Shown piece after piece: positions 38,169 to 47,184 of a stretch of 64,000 nucleotides of DNA. This DNA is from Planctomycetales bacterium 71-10. Lineage in GTDB: Bacteria; Planctomycetota; Planctomycetia; Isosphaerales; Isosphaeraceae. Under the pieces are notes generated by a model that made no database searches, had not been told where the DNA came from, and was given only the letters and a program-made list of their open reading frames with translations. The DNA lies in the NCBI GenBank assembly GCA_001898385.1, contig MKTT01000103.1:27876-91875 (forward strand). Direction: 5' to 3'. Both the position numbers and the translations under genes were made by a program. Every line of letters begins with the position of its first letter. Position 1 is the first letter of the stretch.

Positions 38169-39148
38169 CGGATCGCCCTCCTCAGCACCACGAGGAAGAA
38201 CGGCCCCCCCAGGATCGCCGTGAGCACGCCCACGGGAAGCTCGACCGGCGCGGCGACGGTGCGCGCCAGGTCGTCGGCCAGGACCATCAGGATCGCGCCG
38301 GCGAGGCCGGAGGCCGGGATCAGGTAGCGGTGCCGCGCCCCGACGAACGCCCTCGCGACGTGGGGGGCGATCAGCCCGACGAAGCCGATGACCCCCGCGA
38401 CGGCCACCGCGGCGGCCGTCGCCAGGCTGGCCGCCGCCACGATCATCCCGCTCATCCGCCGCAGCGGCAGCCCGAGCGCCTGCGCCGGCTGCTCGCCCAG
38501 GCAGAGGGCGTCGAGCGGCCGAGCCAGGGCGCACAGCCCCGCGAAGCCTACGGCGACGTACGGCAAGGAGCCCAGCACCGCCGGCCAGCCCCGACCGGCC
38601 AGGCTCCCCATCATCCACAGGACGATCCGGGCCAGCTCCTCGTCGTGCAGGACCATCAGCAGCCAGACGACGGCCCCCAGACAACTGCTCACCGCCGAGC
38701 CCGCCAGCAGCAGCGTGACGATGGGCGCGGGGCCCCACCAGGCGGTGCAGAAGTAGACCAGCCCGGCCGCCCCCAGCGCCCCGAGGAACGCCCCCATCGA
38801 CACCGCGCCGAACCCGAACGCCCCCGCGTCCCCCGCCGCGATCATGACCAGGGTCGCCCCCAGGGCCGATCCCGTCGAGGCCCCGATGACGTAGGGGTCG
38901 GCCAGCGGGTTGCGGAACAGCCCCTGGTACGCCGCGCCCGCCGATCCGAGCGCCAGGCCGACGAGCGAGGCCAGGATCACGCGGGGGAGGCGGAGGTCCC
39001 GGACGATGGTCGCGTCGCTCCCCTCGCCGCCGAGGGCCGCGAAGATCCGCGCCGGCGATAGCCGCACCGCGCCGACGCCCAGGCTCGCCGTCGCGACGAC
39101 GGCCAGGATCGCCAGCAGCAGCAGGATTCGCGCGGCCCGGGCGCTCAC
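38165..39148 (-). CDS. btuC: Cobalamin ABC transporter permease (BtuC/FecCD family)
   Basis: The protein has 327 residues with about 9-10 hydrophobic helices. FecCD signatures are LPRVILASLVGLALGSAGAA, YQGLFRNPLADPYVIGAS and IGFVGLIAPHVARA. The GTG start overlaps the TGA of the DUF1289 gene (GTGA), so translation is coupled. It acts with btuD and btuF. The assignment to B12 rather than iron rests on the riboswitch upstream. Confidence 0.92.
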   Translation of the reverse strand: MSARAARILLLLAILAVVATASLGVGAVRLSPARIFAALGGEGSDATIVRDLRLPRVILASLVGLALGSAGAAYQGLFRNPLADPYVIGASTGSALGATLVMIAAGDAGAFGFGAVSMGAFLGALGAAGLVYFCTAWWGPAPIVTLLLAGSAVSSCLGAVVWLLMVLHDEELARIVLWMMGSLAGRGWPAVLGSLPYVAVGFAGLCALARPLDALCLGEQPAQALGLPLRRMSGMIVAAASLATAAAVAVAGVIGFVGLIAPHVARAFVGARHRYLIPASGLAGAILMVLADDLARTVAAPVELPVGVLTAILGGPFFLVVLRRAIR

Positions 39149-40023
39149 GAAGGGGCCCCCGGGGGATCCGGGAAGTACGACGCGCAGGGCGTCAGGGAGT
39201 CGAGGAATTCCAGGCCGTTGGGGACGTCGCGGCCCCCGGCGAGCTGGATCGGCGCGAGGGGCTCGTCGAGGCCGACGTCGGAGATCGGGCCGGTCGTCTC
39301 GACGCGGCCGGCGGGGCCCAGGACGACCCGCGCGGGCGAGGTGCGGGCGATCCGCCGGCCGACCCGGGCGAAGAGGTCGGGCCACTCCAGGCCGAGGCCG
39401 TCCTCCAGGTCGCGGATCAGGTCCGGGTCGTCCGTCCGGAGGCAGAAGGCCGAGCCCCGCGACGGCAGGCCCAGGTCGTAGAGCCGGGCGTCGCGGTCGC
39501 GCGGGTCGACGGCGTCGCGGTCGGGCCCGAGCGCGACGAGGCCGGGGCGGTTCGCGCCGCGCGGCCTCGTGCGGGGGACCGCCAGCTCGATCGGCCGCCG
39601 CGACGCGTCCTCGCCGGCCACGGCCCGCGACAGGATCCGCACCTGGTCCGGGACGTCGATCCGGATGGCGGCGCGGGGCGTCCGCGCGACGATCCGCCAC
39701 GGGCCGACGGCCTCGACCTCGCAGGGCTCGCCGGGCGTCGCGCGGAACTCCGAAGCGCCGCCGAAGTTGCCGATCGCCCAGGCCCCGCCGGGCCGGAGCG
39801 TGCGGCCGATGAAGTCCGCCAGGGCCTCGCGGGTCCAGTTCAGGCGGTGGAGGCCGACGCCGAGCCGGGCCCGGCGCGCGGGCAATTCCGACCAGACCCG
39901 TTCCAGGAACGCGGGGGGGGCGTCGCGCCAGGCGGCGATCTCGCCCCGGGTCCGGGCGCATCCGAGGCAGTGGCTGGCCGCCGCGTCGAGGCGGCAGAAG
40001 CCGATGCAGGGGCTGGTCGTCAC
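39145..40023 (-). CDS. DUF1289-domain fusion protein in the B12 operon
   Basis: The protein has 292 residues from GTG 40023, which puts the four-cysteine DUF1289 motif at the N-terminus (SPCIGFCRLD, CLGCART; Cys6, Cys10, Cys19, Cys22); GTG 40071 is also in frame. About 240 residues follow that I do not recognise, beginning LHRLNWTREALADFIGRTLR and rich in Arg/Pro/Asp. The four cysteines could hold zinc or an iron-sulphur cluster. As first gene after a cobalamin riboswitch and overlapping btuC, it probably serves B12 uptake, modification or sensing; this is inference from position. Confidence 0.75.
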   Translation of the reverse strand: MTTSPCIGFCRLDAAASHCLGCARTRGEIAAWRDAPPAFLERVWSELPARRARLGVGLHRLNWTREALADFIGRTLRPGGAWAIGNFGGASEFRATPGEPCEVEAVGPWRIVARTPRAAIRIDVPDQVRILSRAVAGEDASRRPIELAVPRTRPRGANRPGLVALGPDRDAVDPRDRDARLYDLGLPSRGSAFCLRTDDPDLIRDLEDGLGLEWPDLFARVGRRIARTSPARVVLGPAGRVETTGPISDVGLDEPLAPIQLAGGRDVPNGLEFLDSLTPCASYFPDPPGAPS

Positions 40024-40159
40024 GGACGCCGCCCCCCGGCCCCGCCGGGGGGGCGTCGCGGGCGATTCCACGGGCGAGACATCGAGGCAGACCTTTCCGC
40101 CGGGCCGGGCGGTTCTGGGGTGAGGCTCGGCCGGTCGCGGCCGGTCGTCGATCGTCGTC

Positions 40160-40330
40160 CCGACGGGCAGGTCTTCTGGCTCTCGGCTCTCGCGGCCCCG
40201 GACGGCCTTCCCGCCGCGAACGGCAGTGGCGCGACGTCCCGGGCCTCGCCGATCACAGCGGCGGCCCCGCGCCGGATTCGCACCGGCTTCCCTATTCTCC
40301 CGCGTCGACTACGCCACGGGCACCCGTCGG
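40160..40330 (-). promoter_or_regulatory. Cobalamin riboswitch
   Basis: On the minus strand, P1 arms CCGACGGG (40323-40330) and CCCGTCGG (40160-40167) close the structure. Inside are the conserved blocks GGGAAGCCGGTGCGAATCC, GCCGCTGTGA, CCACTGCCG, GGGAAGG and the B12 box GAGCCAGAAGACCTGCC, in canonical order. Adenosyl- or aquocobalamin binding would switch off the operon DUF1289-btuC-btuD-btuF that starts about 140 nt downstream. Confidence 0.95.
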
Positions 40331-40410
40331 AGGGATGTCGTCATTAGACCGGCCGCGGCGGATTTATTCAAGGATGGGTCGCGGGGCCGGGCCGTCGGGC
40401 TTTCGAAACG

Positions 40411-40438
40411 AACGACCCCGGCCTGGGCCGGGGTCGTT
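40411..40438 (-). terminator. Terminator of the 40466-40903 gene
   Basis: AACGACCCCGGCC (40411-40423) and GGCCGGGGTCGTT (40426-40438) form a perfect 13-bp stem 27 bp after the stop, with TTTCG beyond it on the minus strand. Confidence 0.75.
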
Positions 40439-40465
40439 CCGCCTGGCATGGAGAGGGCCCCTCGA

Positions 40466-40903
40466 TCACCGGGGCGACGAGGGGAGCCAGGGCTTGTGCA
40501 TGTGGACGGTCCGCCCGGTGCCGTATTCGCGGTTGTGCCGCGAGACCGGCTGGCCGGCGGTGCCGCCGCCGGTGCGGGCCCTGGGGGCCGACGCGACGCC
40601 CGGCGTGTAGCCCTGCCAGGCCGTCGTCGGGGCGTAGCCCTGCCAGGCCGTCGTCGGGGCGTAGCCCTGCCAGGCCGCGGCCGAGGGCGGGTAGGCGTAG
40701 ACCGGGGTCGTCGCCTGCGGCGCGTAGCCGCCGACGCTCGGGGCCGCGGAGCCCCAGGAGTAGCCGGGGGCGTAGCCGGACCAGCCCGGCGTCCCGCCCG
40801 CGACCGCCTGCTGGGCGTGGGCCCGGCCGGCACCCAGGGCGAGCAACCCCGCGACGCCCAGCGTCGCGACGGTGCGGCGGATCGTCGTCTTGATATGGAT
40901 CAT
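40466..40903 (-). CDS. Small secreted Tyr/Pro/Ala-rich protein
   Basis: The protein has 145 residues. GGAGG lies 8 nt before the ATG. A signal peptide (about 8-30, ending GRAHA) precedes a low-complexity body with repeated WQGYAPTTA units (three in tandem) and scattered GYAP. It ends with a basic His-containing tail (VHMHKPWLPSSPR). It is probably a surface or matrix protein; function unknown. The 40904-41386 gap upstream shows no gene, and I found no convincing promoter in it. Confidence 0.72.
   Translation of the reverse strand: MIHIKTTIRRTVATLGVAGLLALGAGRAHAQQAVAGGTPGWSGYAPGYSWGSAAPSVGGYAPQATTPVYAYPPSAAAWQGYAPTTAWQGYAPTTAWQGYTPGVASAPRARTGGGTAGQPVSRHNREYGTGRTVHMHKPWLPSSPR
40607..40687. repeat. 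27-bp tandem repeat, three units, in coding sequence
   Basis: The units begin at 40607, 40634 and 40661 (GTAGCCCTGCCAGGCC...). The first two are practically identical and the third diverges at its end. They encode the nine-residue WQGYAPTTA repeat. Confidence 0.85.
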
Positions 40904-41386
40904 GGCCTTGGCCTCCTTCTCCCTGGATCGGCCCGGCTCGCGTCCCCGCTCGAGGATGGCCGAAACGGCCGAGCGACCCGGATGGGGCCGGTGGGCCCCC
41001 TCAAATATGGACGGCACCGAAGGGCTCAGGGCACCAGGCGACGTCGGTCATGCCTGACCCTAAGAACAAACGAGGCGCCAACGCGTCCCGTCCTCGGCCG
41101 AGGTGCGGCCAGATCCTTGGAAATGCAATCCCTGCAAGGCGATGCGATCTTGATCGGAATTCCTGGAGTTCGCGGACACACCCCCCGCCTTTCGGGCGGC
41201 TGGAAGTCGTGCGACCACCCCGGACGTCGGACGACCAGGGGCGGCGGCGTCTCCGGGATCACTTGGAGGTGGGCGGTGGGCCGCCGAGAGCTGCATCATG
41301 GAGCGGGCGGCGGGCGGAATCGTGGAACTTCCGCCGGGGGGCGGGGCACTGCCTATCCGGATGCGAACGAACGATGAGGGCCGGCG

Positions 41387-43093
41387 ATGCGAAACAGCGG
41401 CGGGTCGGTCGCCCGGGACCTGGAGCGACTTTTCCGGGGCGGCGTGGACGTCGCCGACGGGGAATTGCTCCGCAGGTTCCTGGCGCACGGCGACGGGGAT
41501 GCGTTCGAGGCGATCGTGATCCGTCACGGGCCGATGGTCCGGGGCGTCTGCGGCCGGCTCCTGCGCGATCCCCACGACGCGGACGACGCCTTCCAGGCGA
41601 CGTTCCTGGTCCTGGCCCGCGACGGCCGGAAGCTCCGCGACCCGGGTCGGCTGGCCTCGTGGCTCTACACCGCGGCCCGTCGCGCGTCGTTGCGGGCCCG
41701 GTCGCGGTCGGCTCGGCGACGGGCCGACCCGCTGCCCGCCGACGTCGCCGCGCCCGAGGATCGCCGCGGCGAGTGGTCCGACGTCCTGCCGATCCTCGAC
41801 GCCGAGCTGGCCCGGCTGCCGGCCTCCCAGCGCGACGTCCTGACGCTCTGCCTCCTCGGCGGGGCCACCGAGCAGGAGGCCGCGCGACGGCTCGACTGCC
41901 CCGTCGGCACCGTCAAGAGCCGCCTCTCCCGCGGGAGGGACGCGCTCCGGCACCGGCTGGTGCGAAGGGGCGTCGCCCCGGCCGTCGCGCTGGCGGCGTC
42001 CTCGTCGACCGTGTCGTTCGCGTCCGTCGTGCCCGAGACCCTGATCCGCGCAGCGGTCGCGGCGGCCTCCGCGGGAGGCCCGATCCCGCCGGCCGTCGCG
42101 ACCCTGGCCCGAGGAGCTTTCTCCATGCTAGCGAAGTCCACGATCCTCGCCACAGCCCTGGCCGCCGGCCTCGGCCTGCTCGGCTGGTCCGCCGCCGCCT
42201 GGACTTTAGACGACCCCGCGCCCCAGGCCCCAGACGCCCCGGCTCCGGCCGTCGCGACCGGGAACCCGAGCCCTGGCCAATTGCTGAAGGACAACCGCCT
42301 CAAGCAGATTGGCCTGGCGCTGCATAACTATGCAGCCTACGCGTCCAACGACCGCGCGTTCCCGCCGCAGACCGTTCGGGGGGCGGCGATGTCCACCGGA
42401 CCGGCGATTCTGAGCTGGCGAGTCGCCATCCTGCCCTATATCGATGAAGAAGCGCTCTACAAGGAATTCCACCTCGACGAGTCCTGGGACGGTCCGCACA
42501 ATCGCCAGCTCATCTCGCGGATGCCGGAGATCTTCCAGACGCCTGATGCCCCCGCCCTGCCGGGTCACACCCGATTCCAGGCCTTCTGGGGGCCGGGGGC
42601 GATCTTCAAATCGCAAGTGAAGGGGGAGCCGGGCGAGCCGAAGTCGGAGGGAACCCGTTTGTCCGAGATTACCGACGGTATGTCGAATACGGCGATGGTC
42701 GGCGTCGCCGCCAGGCCGGTCGTCTGGACGCAGCCGGATGACCTGGCCTTCATCCCCGGGCAAGAGCCGCCGAGCCTGGACACCTCGGATGCGCGCGGCT
42801 ATGCCATCCTCCTCGCCGACGGCTCCATCAACTTCCTGCCCGAGCGGCCGACCCGGCCGAATTTCCTGACAGCCCTCCTGACCCGGGCGGGGGGAGAGGT
42901 CTTAAACTGGTCGGATCAGTCGTCGCTGGAGGTCCCTCCCGTCCGGACTTTGGGCGACATGAGCAGTAGCCCTCCGACGCCGGCTACGATCCTCATCGCC
43001 CCGGCGTCCGTCGAGGATCGCCTCCGTCGGCTGGAGGAGAAGATGGATCGCCTCCTCCAGAAGCTGGACGCGGACGGCGATCCGAAGCCGTGA
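41387..43093 (+). CDS. ECF sigma factor fused to a DUF1559 domain
   Basis: The protein has 568 residues; GAGGG lies 6 nt before the ATG. Sigma region 2 is at 27-97 (DPHDADDAFQATFLVL), region 4 at 137-193 (TEQEAARRLDCPVGTVKSRL). An Ala-rich linker leads to a trans-membrane helix at about 251-273. The extracytoplasmic part (about 300-510) is a DUF1559 domain (LKQIGLALHNYAAY, ITDGMSNTAMVG, AILLADGSINFLPE). The chain ends in a short coiled coil (SVEDRLRRLEEKMDRLLQKL). Transcription factor and envelope domain are thus in one polypeptide; proteolytic release of the sigma part is a possibility, not shown. Confidence 0.88.
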   Translation: MRNSGGSVARDLERLFRGGVDVADGELLRRFLAHGDGDAFEAIVIRHGPMVRGVCGRLLRDPHDADDAFQATFLVLARDGRKLRDPGRLASWLYTAARRASLRARSRSARRRADPLPADVAAPEDRRGEWSDVLPILDAELARLPASQRDVLTLCLLGGATEQEAARRLDCPVGTVKSRLSRGRDALRHRLVRRGVAPAVALAASSSTVSFASVVPETLIRAAVAAASAGGPIPPAVATLARGAFSMLAKSTILATALAAGLGLLGWSAAAWTLDDPAPQAPDAPAPAVATGNPSPGQLLKDNRLKQIGLALHNYAAYASNDRAFPPQTVRGAAMSTGPAILSWRVAILPYIDEEALYKEFHLDESWDGPHNRQLISRMPEIFQTPDAPALPGHTRFQAFWGPGAIFKSQVKGEPGEPKSEGTRLSEITDGMSNTAMVGVAARPVVWTQPDDLAFIPGQEPPSLDTSDARGYAILLADGSINFLPERPTRPNFLTALLTRAGGEVLNWSDQSSLEVPPVRTLGDMSSSPPTPATILIAPASVEDRLRRLEEKMDRLLQKLDADGDPKP

Positions 43094-43103
43094 AATGGAG
43101 CGC

Positions 43104-43134
43104 GGCGAGGTCGTCCGATCGGGACGCCCTCGCC
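43104..43134. terminator. Bidirectional terminator after the sigma-DUF1559 gene
   Basis: GGCGAGGTCGTCC (43104-43116), GATC loop, then GGGACGCCCTCGCC (43121-43134), with 12 of 13 pairs, between convergent genes. Confidence 0.6.
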
Positions 43135-43149
43135 CTTGCGCCGGCCGGA

Positions 43150-43764
43150 TCAGGGGAGCGGCGCGGCGGGGCCGGTGAAGACGTCCATGGGGGTGTAGCC
43201 CTTCCACCAGCCGGAGTAGAAGTTGCTGCCGTAAGGGCCCATCCCGTAGGCCTGGCCGTAGGTCTGGTAGCGGGCGTAGGGGGTATACGTCGGCACGCCG
43301 GCGGGCATGCTGTTGAGTTCTTCGAAGTTGCCGCGGGGCAGGGCGCGGCGGTACGGCGCGGGCGGGTTGTTCGCGTTGCGGAGGGTCGCGCGCGGGGCGC
43401 GACGGTTCGCGCGTGCGGCGGCCTTCGGGGCCTTGGCGACGGCTTCCGCGTCGGCCTCGGCCCGGGCGTCGGCGTCGGCCTTGGCCTTGGCGACGGGGTC
43501 GACCCCCTCGTGGGCGGCGTTGGCGGCGTCGATGGTCGCGGCCTCGACGAGCGAATCGGCCCCGAGGGGGGGGATGATCGGTGCCGAGAAGTAGGTCCCG
43601 AAGCGGGACTCGATCACGCCGGGGAAGGGATAGTAGAGCGACGGCGCCTGGACGTACTGGCCGCCGAAGCCGCCGTACCCCGACGCCTCACCAACCCCCT
43701 GGGCCGAGGCCGTCGTCGCGAAGCCCAGCAGGCACGCCGTCGTCAGAAGACCTGGCCGTCTCAT
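43150..43764 (-). CDS. Small secreted protein of unknown function
   Basis: The protein has 204 residues. ATG 43764 has GGGGAG 8 nt upstream (ATG 43770 is too close to it). The signal peptide ends near TTASAQ. The mature part is Tyr/Gly/Pro-rich at both ends, with a central Ala/Lys/Asp-rich helical stretch (AKAKADADARAEADAEAVAK) that looks like a charged coil. No family recognised. Confidence 0.7.
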   Translation of the reverse strand: MRRPGLLTTACLLGFATTASAQGVGEASGYGGFGGQYVQAPSLYYPFPGVIESRFGTYFSAPIIPPLGADSLVEAATIDAANAAHEGVDPVAKAKADADARAEADAEAVAKAPKAAARANRRAPRATLRNANNPPAPYRRALPRGNFEELNSMPAGVPTYTPYARYQTYGQAYGMGPYGSNFYSGWWKGYTPMDVFTGPAAPLP

Positions 43765-44150
43765 CGTCATCGCTCCCCAGGGGCCACGGGACGTCCCGAT
43801 TTCACTCCTTTATCTTAGTGCCGAAACCGTGCCGAGGCGTCGAGAAATCGCCGGGGAATGGCCGGGCCGCTTCGACCGTCCGATTCCCGCTCGCGATCGG
43901 CTTCCTTCGGCTCCGTTCGCCGCGGGGGGTTGGGCTGTGGTGTTGTTGTAAGTGATTTTCTTTACGTCGGTTGCGGTGGATTCTTGCCTCCGGCTTTTGG
44001 CTTCGATCGTTCGATTCGAATGCCTTTTCTCGGGCCGTCCGGGATGTCGCGCGGGTAGGAGAGGCGGACCTCGACGCGGCTCCGATCCGGCGGGCCCCGC
44101 GTTCCGACCCGGCGAGCGGGCCTCATCCGGCCCCGTTCGATGCGTGCGAC

Positions 44151-44164
44151 TTGTCAAAGAACGG
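44151..44164 (-). promoter_or_regulatory. boxA-like site, copy 2
   Basis: The 14 bases are identical to 18761-18774 (minus strand CCGTTCTTTGACAA), again next to an AT-rich tract (43930-44040) and followed by GGATTTCAGGA at 44207-44217. The gene-free stretch 43765-44800 holds this site, element M4 and repeat R7; I see no gene in it. Confidence 0.35.
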
Positions 44165-44227
44165 CGCGGGGTGCGGTCCTTGGGATGATCCGCGGAGAGT
44201 TCGGGGGGATTTCAGGATTTCGAAAAA

Positions 44228-44485
44228 TCCTGATCGTCACGGATTTTGGGGGGGCGACAAGAATCGTCTTCCCCCCTCGCGGGGGAAGACAGACCGCGAA
44301 GCGGTCAGATGAGGGGGACGCGAAGCGCGGAGGCCGTGGGGATCCGATGGCCCGCCCGGGACGGCCGTCGCGCAGTCCGACCGCCGTCTCGCTCGTCGTC
44401 CCCCTCGTCCGGCCCTGCGGGCCACCTTCCCCCGCGAGGGGGGAAAGCCGTCATGACGACCCCCCAAAATCCGTGACGGTCAGGA
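44228..44485 (-). mobile_element. MITE-like inverted-repeat element, copy M4 (reverse, different ends)
   Basis: 258 bp. The core is as in M1-M3 but inverted. The ends carry a different, nearly perfect 25-bp inverted repeat: GATCGTCACGGATTTTGGGG at the left, and CCCCAAAATCCGTGACGGTC at the right (24 of 25 over its full length). No open frame of its own. Confidence 0.75.
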
Positions 44486-44582
44486 AAAATCAAGCCTCCC
44501 GGCCAGGAGCTTCGTCGAAATCCCGGGGAGCAAACGCGCATCCCCCCCCCATCGTGGTGCTCCTTCGAAGGTATCGATGCAC

Positions 44583-44763
44583 GAGCAGGAATCCCCCCTT
44601 CTCCCCTCGTGGGAGAAGGTGCCCCGGAGGGGCGGATGAGGGGGGCGCGACCGGGGGCCGCCGGCTTCAATGTCTTCGCATGAAGAGTGGAGCGACGGCG
44701 GTCGCCCCCTCATCCGGCCTTCGGCCACCTTCTCCCACGAGGGGAGAAGGATGCTTGTCGTCA
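44583..44763. repeat. Palindromic intergenic repeat, copy R7 (CTTCTCC type)
   Basis: 181 bp. The arms are identical to those of R6 over CCTTCTCCCCTCGTGGGAGA and its complement; the middle differs and is longer. It lies 38 bp beyond the stop of the mechanosensitive-channel gene and may double as its terminator. Confidence 0.82.
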
Positions 44764-44800
44764 CCCAACTCGGCCTTTTCTCGGAGGAGCACCGGCCGGC

Positions 44801-47029
44801 TCAACTCGGGGGGGCGGAGATCGGGGGCGGGGGGAGGAGGACCTTCTTCTCCTGGAACTTCTTCTTGAGCCGCTTCAGGAACTCGCGCTTGACGTTCCAC
44901 TGCTGGAGCGGGAGCGTCTTGATGGAGAACAGGATCACGACGGCCGTGTCCGTGAGGGCGTCGACGCCCATCATGTTCAGGTCGTCGACGATCATCAGGC
45001 GGAGCTTGGGATCCTGGCGGATCTCCTTGCCCAGGTCGGTGATGATGCCGATGACGCGGTCGACGTCCTCCTCCCAGGCGATCCGCACGGCGAACGAGGC
45101 GCTCGACCAGCCGTGGGTGAGGTTGACGACCGAGGTGGTGGAGCCGTTGGGGAGGAAGTGCAGGCCGCCGTCGCCGTCTCGGAGGGCCGTCATGCGGAGG
45201 GTGATCTGCTCCACCTGCCCGCTGTGGTCGCCGATCTTGACGACGTCCTTCAGCTTGTACTGGTTCTCCAGCAGGATCATGAAGCCGTAGAAGAAGTCCT
45301 TGATGAGGTTCTGGGCGCCGAACGCCACCGCGACGCCGGCCACCGCGGCGCCGCCGAGGAGCGGCGTGATCGGGATCCCCACCTGGCTCAGCAGGGTCGA
45401 GCCCCCGCCGATCAGCACGACCACGCTGCCGGTGTTCTGGAGCACGCTGACGAGCGTGTCCATCCGGTTGTCGCGCTCGGCCTTCGAGCCGCGGAGGCCC
45501 CGCGAGGCGAAGATCTCCACGATCTTGTGCGCATAGCGGCTGACCAGCAGGTACAGGATCGACATCACGACCAGCGTCGCGACGATCGACGGGCCGTGCA
45601 TCCAGAGCCAGGCGCGGATGTTGTGCGAGGAGAGCGGGCTCTGCAGCGCCTCCACCTTCTCCTGGGTCTGCTCCAGGCCCGCCTGGGCCGATTGCGCGCG
45701 GAGGCTGGTCTTCTGGAGGGCGTCGACGACGAGGGCCCGCTCCTCGACCATCTCCTCGAAGCGGGACCGGAGCCGCTTCTCGTCCTCGGTCGCGGCGCGG
45801 ATGCGGCGGTCCATGGAGCCCAGGGCGTCGCCGCCGTCGTGGGTCCACGCCTGCACGGCGGCCGAGGGCTTGCCGTCGGCCAGCTCGTCCTGGAGGTAGT
45901 CGCGGGTTTGGGTCGCGTTCTGGACGGACTGTCGCGAGACCTCGACCAGCTCGCGGACGATCTCCAGCGAGCGGGCGAGGCTCTGCATGCGGGCGTCGAG
46001 CGTCATCGTCCGTTCCTGGAGCTTCTGGACGGCCGTGCTCCGGGCCGCCAGGTCCTTCTTCGCGGAGATCAGCTCCTTGCTCGGGGGGGCGGTGGGCTTC
46101 TTCTCGGCGTCGGCCCCGGGCGCGGCGGCGGGGGCCGACGCCTCCGCCTTGGCGGCGTCCGCCTTGGCCGCCTCGGCGGCCGGCGCGACGGCGTCCTTCT
46201 TCGCCGGCTCCTCGGCCTTGACCTCCTTGGGGACGAGCGGCTGGCCGGGGATGATGGGGATCTGGACGGCCTTCGGCGCGTCGTCCGGCTTCTTCGTCTC
46301 GGCGACGGCCTCGGCGGCCTGGGCGATCGGCGGGGTGGGGACGGCCTGGTCGGGCGCGGGGGGCGGCTCGGGCGTCCGGTCGTCGTCCAGGAACTGCGCG
46401 AGGTCGCCGGTGGTCAGCACGGCGGCGAGGCGGCGGCGGTCGTGGGCCAGGACGGTGCGGAGGATCTCGATCCGTTCGAGCATCAGCATCCGCGCCCGGA
46501 GGTCCAGGTTGAGCCGCCCGCGGGCGAGGTCCCAGGGGGCCTGGAGGGCCTTCGCCTGGCGGTCGATCTCCTCCAGCCGCGAGGGCTCGCCGGCGGCCTG
46601 GGCCTTCTTGCGCTCGCGGTCGAGGCTCTGCTTCAGGTCGTCGAGGTGCTGGAAGACGTCGCGGGCCTCGTCCAGCTCCTCTTGCTCTTCGAGCCGGGGC
46701 GTGAGGTCGTCCAGCTCGCGCTCGTTGCCGCGGATGACGCGCTCCAGCATGGCGACCACCTCGGCGGCGGTCAGCCGGAAGGGCTCGCCGGTGGCGGGAT
46801 CCGGCGAAGCGGCCGGGCCCGGGGAGGCCGGCGCGAGCGGGTCCGGGCCCGGGGCCTCGGCCGCGTCCTTCGCCCCGCCCGGCTTGAGGCCGGCGAGGCG
46901 TTCGGAGGTGAAATACTCGCATCCGGCGGCGGCGAGGGCCAGGGCCGAGGCCCCCAGGACGGTCGCCAGGATGCGGGCGAAGACGCCCCGGCGCGGGCGC
47001 GGGTCGGTCTGGGCGGGGGGCGGGAGCAA
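44801..47029 (-). CDS. MscS-family mechanosensitive channel with lipoprotein signal and coiled-coil domain
   Basis: The protein has 742 residues from TTG 47029 (GAGG 6 nt upstream; GTG 47074 is in frame). The signal segment ends in ALAAAGC (Cys37), suggesting lipidation. Residues about 70-430 are helical coiled coil broken by an Ala/Lys/Pro-rich stretch. Three hydrophobic helices follow ([31 protein letters not shown]; the pore helix [23 protein letters not shown]). The MscS beta domain has [20 protein letters not shown], and the tail is charged. It relieves osmotic pressure by opening under membrane tension. The large N-terminal part resembles MscK-type channels in layout. Confidence 0.85.
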   Translation of the reverse strand: MLPPPAQTDPRPRRGVFARILATVLGASALALAAAGCEYFTSERLAGLKPGGAKDAAEAPGPDPLAPASPGPAASPDPATGEPFRLTAAEVVAMLERVIRGNERELDDLTPRLEEQEELDEARDVFQHLDDLKQSLDRERKKAQAAGEPSRLEEIDRQAKALQAPWDLARGRLNLDLRARMLMLERIEILRTVLAHDRRRLAAVLTTGDLAQFLDDDRTPEPPPAPDQAVPTPPIAQAAEAVAETKKPDDAPKAVQIPIIPGQPLVPKEVKAEEPAKKDAVAPAAEAAKADAAKAEASAPAAAPGADAEKKPTAPPSKELISAKKDLAARSTAVQKLQERTMTLDARMQSLARSLEIVRELVEVSRQSVQNATQTRDYLQDELADGKPSAAVQAWTHDGGDALGSMDRRIRAATEDEKRLRSRFEEMVEERALVVDALQKTSLRAQSAQAGLEQTQEKVEALQSPLSSHNIRAWLWMHGPSIVATLVVMSILYLLVSRYAHKIVEIFASRGLRGSKAERDNRMDTLVSVLQNTGSVVVLIGGGSTLLSQVGIPITPLLGGAAVAGVAVAFGAQNLIKDFFYGFMILLENQYKLKDVVKIGDHSGQVEQITLRMTALRDGDGGLHFLPNGSTTSVVNLTHGWSSASFAVRIAWEEDVDRVIGIITDLGKEIRQDPKLRLMIVDDLNMMGVDALTDTAVVILFSIKTLPLQQWNVKREFLKRLKKKFQEKKVLLPPPPISAPPS

Positions 47030-47184
47030 AGGCGACCTCGAATGGCAGGAGACGCGCGGGCGTCCGGGGTCCACGGTGGAGTCGGATGGCCGGTCGTCCT
47101 CGACCGACGATACAGTGGATCGCGACGGGCTGCCAAGGGCCGCAAGTGCGGCGCCAGGCCCGGCCGCCGCCCGGAACCGTCCCG

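Noticed and set aside
40160..40330. GGTGCGAATCC as the T-arm of a tRNA
   Set aside because: There is no anticodon or acceptor stem; the surrounding blocks are those of a cobalamin riboswitch.
40607..40687. Regular 27-bp repeats as a CRISPR array
   Set aside because: The units are contiguous, without spacers, and encode a repeated peptide in frame inside a secreted protein.
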